A stretch of DNA of 64,000 nt from Sphingobacterium spiritivorum ATCC 33861 (GCF_000143765.1 NZ_GL379774.1:1-64000), one strand, 5' to 3'; positions 26,968-38,400 are shown, counted from the stretch's first letter. Notes: generated from the sequence alone by a model not told the origin. Translations and numbers: made by a program.

Positions 26968-28698
26968 TTAAAAGGAGTAATTAAGCCCTCCCAGTATATT
27001 AAATCCTAAACGCGGATAGTACTGGTAGCGTTGGTATTCTTTATTGAATATATTATTTGCTTTCACAAAGATTCCTAAATGTTTAGTTGCACGGTACTCT
27101 GCTCCGGCATTCAGGTCAAAGAAAGATGGTAATGTCACTTTCTTATATCCTTGAGAAATATCTACTGTACTTCCATTGACGGTGTAAGTATATTCACGGG
27201 CATATGTATCTCCCTGGAACAATGCCTCTGCATCGATATAAAGTTTTTCAGAGATATTGAAACGTGCGTTTGCTGCCAGTTTCATTTTAGGCATATGCCA
27301 TGCTTCTTCTTCCTGTTGCATAGTGTACTGATCAATATTCAGACGACCACCTAAATTGACCACATCCGATAAACGAACATTGATCTCTCCCTGTAAGCCG
27401 AAATATTTAGCAGCATCTTCTCCCAATCCGTCGTAAACAAGATCAAAACGGTAAGGTGTTTCTCTGTTATTGACAAATAAAGGAAGTCCTTCGATTTGTT
27501 TGTACATTACCTGTACCTTATAGCCAAATGTTGCTCCGGCATTTCCTTTGATACCTCCGAAGAAATTCAATCTTTCTATAGTATTGATCATACTCAGATC
27601 CGGGCTCAGGTAAGGGTTCTGATTGGTGAATGAGCGCAAAGACGCTTTTTTAACATTTCCATTTACACCCCCGAAAAGATGAATATATTCCGGAACTAAG
27701 GAGAAGTCTACTTCCGCAGAAGGAAAGACATTGAACCGGGAAGAATCCCCGAACTCTGAAACTAAATTAGCTCCTAATGTAATTACATAATTATCTCCTT
27801 TGAAGCTGATGTACGGATTGATACTAGCAACGGAATTCTTTGTTTTTCCATCTACATTATCTGTACCGTTAATGCTATTTACATCTACACTAAGATTGGC
27901 TCCGATATTGAATGCGCGCATTCTTTTGTTCAGGTAACCAGACAATGCAATAGAGTTTTCCTTAGCCGCAAACTGGTCTTTGTATGTATAAGCATCTGCT
28001 TTTGCGGAGTAGCTCAGTGCATTTTCATTGTTCGGATCGTAGTTGCTGGTGAGCTCTCCGGTAAAATAGATATCATTGAAAGCCTGTTTCTCCGGATCCG
28101 GATTCAGTGATACACCATTTACATCTAACGGGTTTCCGTAGAATCGGGTTGCATAGCGATTATATCCGACCAATCCGTCAACGGTAAATGCATCATAAAC
28201 ACGTCTTCCAAATACACCTACTTCTTGTTTTGAAAAGCGTTGGTTTTCGATATCACCCTTTTGGCTCAGATGCTTCACAAAACCACCGATTCTTACATTT
28301 TCGTATTGATCGTAGGAGAAATACCCCTCTCCAAGAATAGTATTAAAATTACCGATACCTAATTTCACATAATTGCTGGTCTGATCATTAATCTGAGAAA
28401 AAGGAGTTTCCTTTACATCCAGTTTGTAAAGACCAGTATTGATGTCCAATTTTTTATCTACCACATTTCCATATGTTAATTTTGGCATGTAGCTTCTTTT
28501 ATTGGTCATGTCAGGACTACGGCGGATTTTCACCGCATCCGCAAGAATAGGCTTATAATCACGCACAACATCAAACGAATCAATCGTTACTGGTTTTTTG
28601 TCTGTAGGCTCTTGCTGAGCAAATCCATTAAAACCTGCGCCTAATAACAAGGTTACCACGGCACATTTCTTAAACACAGTATTTTGCAACTTCATCAT
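26968..28698 (-). CDS. Outer-membrane beta-barrel protein, TonB-receptor-like without plug
   Basis: A 576-residue protein. A signal peptide ends at G-F-A-Q-Q (about residue 28), followed by a region of about 90 residues and then alternating amphipathic strands to a C-terminal Phe (N-Y-S-F), typical of outer-membrane barrels. C-terminal strands resemble TonB-dependent receptors (L-N-A-G-A-E-Y-R, V-K-A-N-N-I-F-N-K-E-Y-Q). No complete plug domain is seen. It lies 6 bp after the TPR gene and upstream of the ExbB/ExbD/TonB genes, which suggests a shared envelope function. Confidence 0.8.
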   Translation of the reverse strand: MMKLQNTVFKKCAVVTLLLGAGFNGFAQQEPTDKKPVTIDSFDVVRDYKPILADAVKIRRSPDMTNKRSYMPKLTYGNVVDKKLDINTGLYKLDVKETPFSQINDQTSNYVKLGIGNFNTILGEGYFSYDQYENVRIGGFVKHLSQKGDIENQRFSKQEVGVFGRRVYDAFTVDGLVGYNRYATRFYGNPLDVNGVSLNPDPEKQAFNDIYFTGELTSNYDPNNENALSYSAKADAYTYKDQFAAKENSIALSGYLNKRMRAFNIGANLSVDVNSINGTDNVDGKTKNSVASINPYISFKGDNYVITLGANLVSEFGDSSRFNVFPSAEVDFSLVPEYIHLFGGVNGNVKKASLRSFTNQNPYLSPDLSMINTIERLNFFGGIKGNAGATFGYKVQVMYKQIEGLPLFVNNRETPYRFDLVYDGLGEDAAKYFGLQGEINVRLSDVVNLGGRLNIDQYTMQQEEEAWHMPKMKLAANARFNISEKLYIDAEALFQGDTYAREYTYTVNGSTVDISQGYKKVTLPSFFDLNAGAEYRATKHLGIFVKANNIFNKEYQRYQYYPRLGFNILGGLNYSF

Positions 28699-28704
28699 TA
28701 TTTC

Positions 28705-31700
28705 CTATTTCTTTGTTGTATTTAATTTTTGTAATTTTTCTTTAGCAGTTTTCAGGATACCATCTTCCTTATTTTCGTAGTTATCGATGATACTTTCTAA
28801 AGTTGATTTTGCCTGGAATGCATCTCCTTTACCGGTATATGCATCTGCCATCAAAATAAATCCTTTTGCTACCCAATAGTCATACGAAGAAAACGTATCT
28901 GAAATATCAAAAGCAGATTTAATTGCTTTATCGTATTCTTTCGCTTTCAGCTGCTGCTCAGCTACCAGGTATCTCGCTTCTGCTCCTGTTGCTGTTTTAC
29001 TTTTCAACGCAGCAAGATTCAGCTCTTTAGTTGCTTCAGCAGGCTTGCTTGTTGCCAGATATGCTTTTGCAGCATAAAGATGTGCAGTAGCGATTTCCTC
29101 TTCTGAGGACTTTTCGTAGTTTTTGACCAACGCAGCATAGTTCAATGTCTCTTTGTAATCTCCGATGTTGAAATAACTAATCAAAAGATTGTTGATCGCA
29201 TACGCATAATTAGATTTGTATTCTGAAGTCAGTTCCAGCTTTTTCAATTGCTGTACGGCTTCATTATATTGTTTTTGCTTCAAGTACAACTGAGAAACAC
29301 TAACTAATGCACGTTCTGTATAAGCACTTGTCCAGTCATTCAGAATAATGTTGTAATCGTGCAATGCTTCCTGATTTTTACCCAAAGCTGCGTTACTTTC
29401 TGCACGGATAAATCGAGCATATTTCTCCTGAATAGGTTTCGGGAATTTATCAAAATATGCATTCACTGCTTCCACCGCTCCCTGATAATTACCTCTGGAG
29501 AATAGTGTAGTTGCCGTAGAGAATGCACGAGAATCTTGTTCTGATGTCGATAGATCTCCGATATTAGTACCTGTTGCATAACGGATATATCCTGTTGCAT
29601 CTCCTTTATCCAGGTAAATATTTTCAATCGAACGCATCGCTTGCTTAGCCTCGTCCGTAGTAGAATACTGATCTACCACACGTTGGAACGTTTTTAAAGC
29701 GGCATCGTTATTATCCTGATTATATTGTACCAGACCGATAGTTACCAAAGCACGTGGAACATAGCTGCTTCTCGGGTATTTTTCCACCATCGATTGCAGT
29801 CCTGAAATTGCATGATCATACTGTCCCAGTGTAAAGTAGGTGTACGGAATCTCAAAAGCCACATCATCTGCATAGTTTGACTTCGGATACTTTTGTACTA
29901 CAGATTGCAGGGTAGCAATCTTACCGCTGCTATTCCCTTGTAATCCCTGAATAATTCCACGCTGGAATAAAGCGTAATCCTGGCTTTGTGCCTTGGAATT
30001 GATCAGCTTGTCATACTCAGTCATAGCACGGCCGTAATTCTTTAGTGAAAAGTACGAATCTGCCAGACGGGCAATAGCATCATTACGGGTATTAAGTTCG
30101 ATCCCCTCTTTGCCGCCCATGGAAAGAAAACGTTCAAAGTAGTTTGCCGATGTATTGTAGTTTTCATTTCTGAAAGCAGCATACGCTAAGGCATAATTTG
30201 CATAATTATAGACATCGGTATTTCTGGCTGCAGGAAGACTCAGAAACTTATTGAAGTTAGCAGTTGCCTCTTTATATTTTCTGACTTCATACATGGCTTC
30301 TGCTTTCCAGTAAATGGCCAATGCATTGATCTCTTCATCATAACGGTTCGCTTCAGAACGCATAAACATGGATATCGCATTTTCAAAAGCACGCTCATTG
30401 TAATATTCCAGTCCACGGTAATACGTTACCTTCTGGTAAGCTGCATTAGCTTCTTTACCTCTTTTCTTAACCGACTCCAACACATCCACCGCAGCTCTGT
30501 AATTCTTGGTACTCAACAGAATCTCGGCATACAATGTCTGTGCTTCTTCATTACGCACATTATTCGGGTAGGTCTTTATATATTCCTGAATGGCATCCAA
30601 AGCAACCTGATGGAATTCCAGTTCATAAGACAGCTTAGCATAATTGAAAAGCCCTTCTTCCTTCAGTTGCGGATCAAAGTCTAATTTCGATGCACGGAAA
30701 AAAGCATTACGGGCACTTTGTTTATTTCCTTTTTTCAGGAATGCATCTCCCAATGTGATCATCGCACTTTGGTAATAGGCATCCGGTTCGGTCATTTTTT
30801 CCAGCTCCGTGATTGCCTTGTCATAATCACCTAGCTTGTAATTTATATAACCGATCTGGTAACTGTCCTGATTATTCTGTGTTTTACCCTGATCCTGAGA
30901 CTGGAATTTATCGTAATATTCTTTAGATTTTTTCAGATCACCCTTGATAAAATACGTTGCTGCGATAACACGGAACATATCTGTTTCGTTATCTTGTTTC
31001 GTTGTCTGCAGAATAGGTAACGCATAGTTCAGTACATCATCATATCGCTTGTCCAGGAAGTATAAAGCAGTGATGTAATACGGATAACTGCTTTCATAGG
31101 TTTTTGATCCCTGAAGGCGTTCAAATTCGTTAAGTGCAGTTTTATATTCCGCATCCAGGTAACACAAGTATGCGTAGTAATAGATAGATGCTTCCTGATA
31201 TTCACTTTTCTGGTCTTTCAGTGATTCGAATACGGGTTTTGCAGAAGTATAGTCTTCTGTCATAAACCGGGAATACGCTAATTTAAAACGGTACTCTGTA
31301 TTTTCGGCTCCGGCCAGATTTTTACCATCGATCTTCGTAAACCATTCAATGGCTTTTTTATAGTCTTTTTTTGCGTAATACGAACGACCGATCTGGAAGT
31401 ATGCGGCCTTGGAATTAGGACTCGCCGGATAATCTTTGATGTACTTTAAAAATCTTCCCTCAGCATCAGAGTCTCCAAGCTCTAAGGCACAGATTGCCTG
31501 ATAGTAGCGTACATTCTCTTTCAGCAGAGTCAACTCCTCATTTTCGTCTAATTGCAAAGTAGATTTGGTCCTGATCTCTTCCACTTTATCAAACTGTTTG
31601 GCTGCTGAACTGAATTTTCCTCTTTCAAAAAGCTCCATACCGGACTTGAAGGCTTTATTCAGATCTTGCCAGGCCGTCTGCTGCGCAAAAACCGGCGTGG

Positions 31701-31746
31701 TCATTAAACTCAGAGCAATACCTACTTTGTAAATATTTTTATTCAT
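28705..31746 (-). CDS. Large periplasmic tetratricopeptide-repeat protein
   Basis: A 1013-residue protein with a signal peptide (M-N-K-N-I-Y-K..., cleavage after V-F-A). The rest is about two dozen TPR-like helical hairpins, with repeated patterns such as Y-x-x-A-x-x-x-F and Y-P-x-S/N-x-x-x-x-x-A. TPR arrays bind proteins, so it is likely a periplasmic scaffold. The open frame extends 27 codons further to 31827, but the signal peptide fixes the start at 31746. It is the first gene of the TPR / beta-barrel / SPOR / ExbB / ExbD / TonB run, an arrangement I recall in related genomes. Confidence 0.88.
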   Translation of the reverse strand: MNKNIYKVGIALSLMTTPVFAQQTAWQDLNKAFKSGMELFERGKFSSAAKQFDKVEEIRTKSTLQLDENEELTLLKENVRYYQAICALELGDSDAEGRFLKYIKDYPASPNSKAAYFQIGRSYYAKKDYKKAIEWFTKIDGKNLAGAENTEYRFKLAYSRFMTEDYTSAKPVFESLKDQKSEYQEASIYYYAYLCYLDAEYKTALNEFERLQGSKTYESSYPYYITALYFLDKRYDDVLNYALPILQTTKQDNETDMFRVIAATYFIKGDLKKSKEYYDKFQSQDQGKTQNNQDSYQIGYINYKLGDYDKAITELEKMTEPDAYYQSAMITLGDAFLKKGNKQSARNAFFRASKLDFDPQLKEEGLFNYAKLSYELEFHQVALDAIQEYIKTYPNNVRNEEAQTLYAEILLSTKNYRAAVDVLESVKKRGKEANAAYQKVTYYRGLEYYNERAFENAISMFMRSEANRYDEEINALAIYWKAEAMYEVRKYKEATANFNKFLSLPAARNTDVYNYANYALAYAAFRNENYNTSANYFERFLSMGGKEGIELNTRNDAIARLADSYFSLKNYGRAMTEYDKLINSKAQSQDYALFQRGIIQGLQGNSSGKIATLQSVVQKYPKSNYADDVAFEIPYTYFTLGQYDHAISGLQSMVEKYPRSSYVPRALVTIGLVQYNQDNNDAALKTFQRVVDQYSTTDEAKQAMRSIENIYLDKGDATGYIRYATGTNIGDLSTSEQDSRAFSTATTLFSRGNYQGAVEAVNAYFDKFPKPIQEKYARFIRAESNAALGKNQEALHDYNIILNDWTSAYTERALVSVSQLYLKQKQYNEAVQQLKKLELTSEYKSNYAYAINNLLISYFNIGDYKETLNYAALVKNYEKSSEEEIATAHLYAAKAYLATSKPAEATKELNLAALKSKTATGAEARYLVAEQQLKAKEYDKAIKSAFDISDTFSSYDYWVAKGFILMADAYTGKGDAFQAKSTLESIIDNYENKEDGILKTAKEKLQKLNTTKK

Positions 31747-32174
31747 AATAACGAAGTAATCTTTTTCTATTAAATCTTCTTTTTTGCGGGTGAAATACGG
31801 CTTTAAAAGTATACTTTTTCTGAACACATACTTACGGGATACACCTATTTCAAAATACTAAATTAGAACTTCATAAGCAAGTTTTCCTCAAAAGTTATTA
31901 ACACCTGTTAGGAACTGATACTATAACGTACTTTTAACAAAAAAAATATACCTTCTCAAAAAAAATCCGGCTGTATATTTCTTTTCCTTTCCAACTCCCC
32001 TATCGCCTTCTATGTAAAGACAGTCACAGGATTAACTACCCTTTAAACGGTGTATTTATATGCTGGGAAAAGCTGATATTAAGATGGTAGAAAATATAAG
32101 TTGTATATCTGTAAAATCAAACGCCACTGACTTCAGGTCAGTGGCGTTTGATCATATCGTTAGTTTTAGTTTTA
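31747..32174. other. Intergenic region between the TPR gene and pyrB
   Basis: 428 bp between two minus-strand genes. The right end holds the pyrB terminator (32116-32152). The rest is AT rich with several A runs around 31940-31970. I see no perfect -7 box for the TPR gene, no RNA gene and no credible reading frame. Confidence 0.6.
32116..32152 (-). terminator. Terminator after pyrB
   Basis: A 16-bp perfect stem (32116-32131 with 32137-32152) has a 5-nt loop, and on the minus strand is followed by TTTT. It lies 23 bp past the pyrB stop. Confidence 0.85.
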
Positions 32175-33113
32175 CTATCCTCTTTTTCCGGCTAATAAAT
32201 AGAGTACAGCCATACGTACTGCAACTCCGTTTTCGACCTGATCAAGGATAATAGAATGTTTACTATCTGCCACATCAGATGTAATCTCTACTCCGCGATT
32301 GATGGGACCGGGGTGCATAATGGTAATTTCTTTATCCAACGAATCCAGAATTTCTTTATTTAATCCGTAAAGCATGGAATATTCACGCAGAGATGGGAAG
32401 TAAGCAATATCCTGACGTTCCAGCTGTATACGCAACATATTGGCTACATCGCACCAGTTGAGGGCTTTCCTAAGATCATGTTCCACTTTTACGCCCAAAG
32501 ACTGTATATATTTAGGAATCAATGTCGTCGGTCCGCATACCATTACCTCTGCACCTTGTTTCTGAAGACAAAGGATATTAGATAAGGCCACACGGGAATG
32601 CAGTACATCTCCTATAATCGCCACTTTACGCCCGGCAACGTCTCCGTAACGTTCACGAATAGAGAACGAATCTAACAACGCCTGTGTCGGGTGTTCATGT
32701 GCTCCGTCTCCGGCATTGACAATCTGTGCATCCACATGCTTGCTCAGGAATATACCAGCCCCCGCATAAGGATGTCTCATAACAATCATATCGACCTTCA
32801 TCGCCAAAATATTATTGACTGTATCGATCAGTGTTTCTCCCTTACTTACGGATGAAGATGAAGCTGCAAAATTGATCGTATCAGCAGAAAGTCTCTTTTC
32901 CGCCAATTCAAACGACAGCCTTGTGCGTGTTGAGTTCTCAAAAAACACATTGGCAATAGTAATATCTCTAAGAGAAGGCACTTTCTTAATAGGCCGGTTG
33001 AGGACATCTTTGAAGTTCGCAGCGGTATCGAGAATCAAATTAATATCCTTTTCATTCAGATCTTTTATTCCTAAGAGGTGACGTGTACTTAGTTGTTCTG
33101 CTGAAGATGACAT
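32175..33113 (-). CDS. pyrB: Aspartate carbamoyltransferase catalytic subunit
   Basis: A 312-residue enzyme of pyrimidine synthesis that joins carbamoyl phosphate and aspartate. The carbamoyl-phosphate site F-E-N-S-T-R-T-R lies near residues 53-60, H-P-T-Q-A-L-L-D near 137-144, and the aspartate-domain motif H-P-G-P-I-N-R-G-V-E near 266-275. It follows pyrR by 27 bp, so PyrR and PyrB are probably made from one transcript. No pyrI regulatory chain is seen nearby. Confidence 0.96.
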   Translation of the reverse strand: MSSSAEQLSTRHLLGIKDLNEKDINLILDTAANFKDVLNRPIKKVPSLRDITIANVFFENSTRTRLSFELAEKRLSADTINFAASSSSVSKGETLIDTVNNILAMKVDMIVMRHPYAGAGIFLSKHVDAQIVNAGDGAHEHPTQALLDSFSIRERYGDVAGRKVAIIGDVLHSRVALSNILCLQKQGAEVMVCGPTTLIPKYIQSLGVKVEHDLRKALNWCDVANMLRIQLERQDIAYFPSLREYSMLYGLNKEILDSLDKEITIMHPGPINRGVEITSDVADSKHSIILDQVENGVAVRMAVLYLLAGKRG

Positions 33114-33140
33114 TTATATCAAGTTATAGAGTTGTAATAT

Positions 33141-33686
33141 TTATTTTTTTTCTGTCAGTAACGTAATGCTGTCCATACCGTCGACCTCTTCCCAGTTTAC
33201 TGCAACTTTCTGCGAGTCGATAGAGTCGACCTGTATACCAATATAATCGGGTTCGATAGGAATCTGACGGGAAAAACGACGGTCTACCAATACCAGTAAT
33301 TCGATTCTTTTGGCCCTTCCGAATGCCTGAATAGCATCCATAGCAGAGCGGATGGTACGCCCTGTCCATAGCACATCATCGATAAAAATGACATTTTTAC
33401 CTTCTACAATAAAATCTATCTCTGTACTGTTGGCAAGGAGTGGGTTAGAACCTTCGCGTCTGAAATCGTCACGGAAGAATGTTATATCCAAAATACCCGT
33501 CGGAACCGGATGGCCCAACATAATTTCCAATTCTTTGGATAAACGTTTAGCTAAATACGTGCCCCTGGGCTGAATACCCACCAATGCTGCATTTGAAAAA
33601 TCACCGTGATTTTCAATCAATTGTTGGCAAAGTCTCTTGATTGTAATTTGAAATTTGGGACCGTCTAATAAAATCGACTGTTTCAT
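33141..33686 (-). CDS. pyrR: Bifunctional pyrimidine operon regulator / uracil phosphoribosyltransferase PyrR
   Basis: A 181-residue phosphoribosyltransferase-fold protein. The PRPP-binding motif V-I-F-I-D-D-V-L-W-T-G-R-T lies near residues 94-106, and V-D-R-R-F-S-R-Q-I-P near 136-145 is typical of PyrR. In Firmicutes it binds pyr mRNA to control attenuation; whether it regulates here is unknown. The short gap before pyrB contains no obvious attenuator. A -7 box lies 16 nt upstream of the ATG. Confidence 0.93.
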   Translation of the reverse strand: MKQSILLDGPKFQITIKRLCQQLIENHGDFSNAALVGIQPRGTYLAKRLSKELEIMLGHPVPTGILDITFFRDDFRREGSNPLLANSTEIDFIVEGKNVIFIDDVLWTGRTIRSAMDAIQAFGRAKRIELLVLVDRRFSRQIPIEPDYIGIQVDSIDSQKVAVNWEEVDGMDSITLLTEKK

Positions 33687-33702
33687 TAAAGGAATATTTA
33701 GG

Positions 33703-33710
33703 CAAACCTA
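33703..33710 (-). promoter_or_regulatory. -7 box of the pyrR-pyrB promoter
   Basis: The minus strand reads TAGGTTTG, identical to the boxes at 15672 and 18419. It ends 16 nt before the pyrR ATG. Confidence 0.6.
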
Positions 33711-33785
33711 CCATTTTTTTTGGAAAAAGAGGAATCTGCTCTTGTTTTTTCCTGCATAAAATCAATCGCTGTAAAAAGGTTACAC

Positions 33786-35180
33786 TTATCCGACATCCAC
33801 TTTTTTGCGTCTGTTAATAAAATAATACACCGGTACACCGATTAATACCAGAATAAATCCCGGCCAGGTATACTGTGGTTTGAAAACGATCAACAGTATA
33901 CAGAAAGCAGTTCCTATCAGTAAGTATAAAACAGGTGTCAACGGATAAAGGAAAGTTCGGTAAGGTCGTTCCAGATTTGGCTTTTTCCATCTTAACCACA
34001 TGACTCCAAATACAGTCAGCATATAGAATAGCACAATCACAAAAGATATCATATCCAACAGATCTCCATATTGTCCACTCAGACACAATAAGGAAGCCCA
34101 TATCCCTTGAATCCAAAGTGATTTTTCAGGAACACCATGCTTATTATTGGAGATTGCCAGACGTAAAAAAAGACCGTCTCTGGCCATAGTCTGGAATACC
34201 CGTGCACCGGAAAGAACGATACCATTGACACAGCCGAATGTAGAGATCATAACCAGAATCGCCATGATAATTGTTCCACTATGGCCCAGTATCTTTTCAG
34301 CTGCTGCTACCGCAACCCTGTCATTCTCAGCAAAGGCTATTTCATCGCGCCCTAAGGCCGCCAGATAGATAAAATTACAGAACAAATAAAGCACCATTAC
34401 CAATGCCGTACCCAAAACCATTGCACGGACAACATTGCGCCTGGGATTATCAATCTCTCCGGCCACAAATGTCACATTTTCCCAGGCCACACTACTGAAT
34501 ACCGCACCCACCATGGCTGCTGCCACTCCACCCATAACCAGGCTCCCTGAAATCTCTCTCCACCCCTCTCCTTTAAGATTCTGAAATGCCTGAAGACCAG
34601 ATGCCAGATTTTCAGCAAAAAAGTTTTGCCGGATCATAAAGATGCCTCCAACAATCAGGACGACTAAAGCCAGTATCTTGGAACTCGTAAAGATAGATTG
34701 TACAATTTTTCCGCTCTGCACTCCCTTTGTGTTGATAAAGGTAAGCAGAAGAATAATAGAGATCGCTATAATCTGAATCCAGGTAATTTTAATCTCTCCA
34801 TACTGCAATACTGGAGCAGCATTATTTAACTCCGGAATCAGATAGGCTGTAAACTTACCAAAAGCCACAGCCACAGCTGCAATAGTACCTGTCTGGATAA
34901 CGGTGAACAGGCTCCATCCATATAGAAAGCCGGTCATTTTCCCAAAAACTTCAGTAAGGTAGGTATATTGTCCTCCGGCTTTAGGGAATAGTGCAGATAA
35001 TTCGCCATAACAGATCGCTGCTGCAACAGTCATTACAGCTGTGATCAGCCATACAATAATCATCCACCAACCAGACCCCAGTTGTCGCATAATATCAGAA
35101 GAGACAATAAAAATACCGCTACCGATCATTGATCCCATAACGATCATGACAGCATCCCAGAGCTTCAGTTGATTTTTCAT
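33786..35180 (-). CDS. APC-family amino acid permease
   Basis: A 464-residue inner-membrane transporter with about 12 helices, of the amino acid-polyamine-organocation superfamily. The first helix has the family motif G-S-M-I-G-S-G-I-F (about residues 16-24), and the F-P-K-A-G-G-Q-Y-T-Y-L segment follows near 65. The overall look is of the LAT/YfnA-type subgroup. Substrate specificity cannot be read. It is transcribed alone, about 100 bp downstream of pyrR on the same strand. Confidence 0.92.
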   Translation of the reverse strand: MKNQLKLWDAVMIVMGSMIGSGIFIVSSDIMRQLGSGWWMIIVWLITAVMTVAAAICYGELSALFPKAGGQYTYLTEVFGKMTGFLYGWSLFTVIQTGTIAAVAVAFGKFTAYLIPELNNAAPVLQYGEIKITWIQIIAISIILLLTFINTKGVQSGKIVQSIFTSSKILALVVLIVGGIFMIRQNFFAENLASGLQAFQNLKGEGWREISGSLVMGGVAAAMVGAVFSSVAWENVTFVAGEIDNPRRNVVRAMVLGTALVMVLYLFCNFIYLAALGRDEIAFAENDRVAVAAAEKILGHSGTIIMAILVMISTFGCVNGIVLSGARVFQTMARDGLFLRLAISNNKHGVPEKSLWIQGIWASLLCLSGQYGDLLDMISFVIVLFYMLTVFGVMWLRWKKPNLERPYRTFLYPLTPVLYLLIGTAFCILLIVFKPQYTWPGFILVLIGVPVYYFINRRKKVDVG

Positions 35181-35371
35181 TTCGTAGGTTTATGGAACTA
35201 AACTTACAAATATTCTGCAATTAATCTCCAACTTTAGTTTATTTTCTCATACCGGATATTCTCCTTTCCGCTTTAAACTCCGTAAGTTGGCTGCTGTGAT
35301 CACAAAGAGCGATATCATGTAAATCCTTTTCATACTTACACTCTTAGAGAGTGAGATCGAACTGAATAACA

Positions 35372-35404
35372 AAAGACCCGGATTCTTTAGGAATCCGGGT
35401 CTTT
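35372..35404 (-). terminator. Terminator after the GT117 gene
   Basis: A 14-bp perfect stem (35372-35385 with 35391-35404) has a 5-nt loop and A/T runs at its base. It lies about 45 bp past the stop at 35448. Confidence 0.85.
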
Positions 35405-35447
35405 CCATTTCATTAATAAAGTGTCAAAATATCATTCTGACAATCTG

Positions 35448-38400
35448 CTATTGCTGTATATGATACTGCTGTGTCAACTGATTGATCAAGCCGTCTACTT
35501 CTTTTGCCAGCGGATTATTGCCTTGTGTTGCTAATATATCTTTATACCTTGATAACGCATAGAATCCGTATTGTATATTACGTCCTTCCAGATCCGGTTT
35601 TGTTTCCGCAATAGCCTGGTAGTAAGCGATATTCTCTTTAATGAATTTCAGGTTACGTGACAGGATCTCATCAGCTTTTTGTTTTTCACCCGTTTTGTAC
35701 AATGCTTCGATTACCGTCCAGTAACTCAATGTCTCCGGCATACCATAGACACGTTTAGGCATATTCTTGTATGCATCTAATGCCAGGTTTTTGGCTTCAG
35801 CCATTTTTCCTTGCGCCTCCAGACGGGAGATTGCATCACCATAGATACTTCCTACATACAACGAAATGTAGCGGTAAGAATCCGGATCGATATAAGATGC
35901 ATTTGCAATATTACCCCACTTAAATTTATTCAGTACATTATTATATACAGCTGCAGGATCTATAAGTGCACGGCCTCCTCCTTCTTTTATACCCATATCC
36001 ACAGGCATTAGGCGAAGTGCAAATCCTTCTGAAACCAGATACCGGTCTAATCCCATATAGTTATCATCAGGAACAGTAATAGTAAAGTAGACAGGTCTCT
36101 TCCAATTATTATTGGCAATCACGGCCATCATAGCCAGTTCTGCTCTGGAAACGATATTTTTATTATACGTCCACACGAGTGAATCTGTAATGGCTTCATT
36201 CCAGTCCTGAGGCACGACTTTATTAGCCAGTACCGCTTGTTTATCTACCGGCAGGAACATTTTCTTTGTTGGCAGATAGTTGACCATCTCCCCACTCTGT
36301 AACTGCGCCTGATACTGAGGATCGTCAGACAACATAATTGTCAACAAGTCTTTAACATTTACATATCCCGGAATACCGGCATCCTGATAGTAAATAATAT
36401 CACGGACACCGTCTTTGATCTTTTCGGGATCAATATTCATCGGTAAAGCATCCGCATTATTTACTTTCTGCATCATCTGCTTCATGTACCAATCCGAGCT
36501 TAATAAACTCAGGTTGACCACTCTTACATCTGTACGGAATCCTTCTACTTCCTGTACATACCACAACGGATATGTATCATTATCCCCGTAGGTAAATAAG
36601 ATGGCATTTGGCGCACAAGACTCCAGATAATTGCGGGCCATATCACGGGCCAGATACTTTTCTGATCGATTATGATCATTCCAGTTTTGTGCAATAAGAA
36701 TAACCGGACCTCCAATGATACAGATTGCTGTGGCAATATATCCGGCTAGTTTAGGATTCACTTTCTTTCTCAGGAAATCAGCTATAGCCACGACACCCAA
36801 TCCTATCCATATACTAAACGCATAGAAAGATCCTGCATATGCATAATCACGTTCACGCGGTTGCAATGGAGATTGATTCAGGTAAAGTACAATAGCCAGT
36901 CCTGTAAAGAAAAACAAAAGTCCTACAATACCTGCATCACGTTGTCTTCTGCCAAAATGCCAGAATGCACCGATCAGACCAATGATAAGTGGTAGGAAGA
37001 AATATTTGTTGTAGGACGGATCGGTAATTACAGAGGTTGGCAAAGCTTTCTGACCACCAACATGCATCTGATCTACTGGCTGCTTGATACCTGAGATCCA
37101 GTTACCTTCCGTAAATGTACCGTTACCCTGCTGATCATTCTGTCTGCCTGCAAAATTCCAAAGGAAATAGCGGCCGTACATATGACCAATCTGGTAACCG
37201 AAGAAAAATTTAAGATTGTCTCCGAATGTAGGTTGTTCATTTTCACCTAAATTAAGGTAATCACGATAATACATGGGATGGCCACCTCGGTCACTGTATA
37301 TACGTGGAAAAATTGTTTCCCGGTCATACTCATAATCCACTTTTTTCTTAGCCACTACATATTTATTTCCGTCTTTCCGGTATACATTGCCTGTCTCTTT
37401 GGAACTGATTGGCTGTGCATCGAAATATTTACCTTTCATCAGCGGCTCATCTCCGTATTGTTCCCTGTTAAGGTAACTCAGGAATGTAAACGCATTCTCC
37501 GGATCACTGTTGTTCAATGTAGGATTTGCCTTTGCACGTACCATGATCATGGCAAATGAACTATATCCGAAGATCACAAATGCCGTACATAGCAATGCTA
37601 TATTTAATAAAGGTTTTATTTTTTTGATAGAATACCAGATTCCGAAGACCAAAGCTCCGATCAGTAATAGCAGGAAGAATGTAACTCCTGAACCGAATCC
37701 AAGTCCTAATGTATTGACAAAGAACAGATCGAAGTATGCTGCGAATTTAACGGAGAATTGTATAATTCCCCAAAGTATAAGTCCTAATATCACAACACCT
37801 AATAACAAGGCGGAGATTGCTCCTTTAGAAGTCGCTTTATTTGTCCTGCGGAAATAGATTACTAATGCAATAGCAGGAATAGCCAATAAATTCAATAAGT
37901 GAACACCAATGGAAAGTCCCATTACATAGGCAATAAATACCAGCCATTTATCTGCACCCTGCTCATCTGCATGATGTTCCCATTTCAAAATAGCCCAAAA
38001 TACTACTGCAGTACACAGGGATGACATGGCATATACTTCAGATTCTACAGCTGAGAACCAAAACGTATCTGTAAATGCGTATGCCAATGCTCCTACTACA
38101 CCAGCCCCCATAATCTGGATCAACGCAACCGAAGATATCTCCTCCCCCTGGGTGACCAGCACTTTACGGGCTAAAGCCGTTACTGTCCAGAATAAAAACA
38201 GAATAGTCAATCCACTGGAAACTGCAGAACCGATATTCATCCAGAATGCAATCCGCATCGTATCTCCCATTGCAAGGTTAGAGAAGATGTTTTGAAGCAT
38301 TAAGAATAAAGGAGCTCCAGGTTGGTGAACGATCTGAAGTTTGTACGCTGAGGCAATAAACTCACCACAGTCCCACCAACTCACCGTTCTTTCGGCGGTC

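Noticed and set aside
32060..32251. Small plus-strand frame upstream of and overlapping the pyrB 3' end
   Set aside because: It passes through the pyrB terminator and then runs antisense into pyrB; no promoter or family resemblance.
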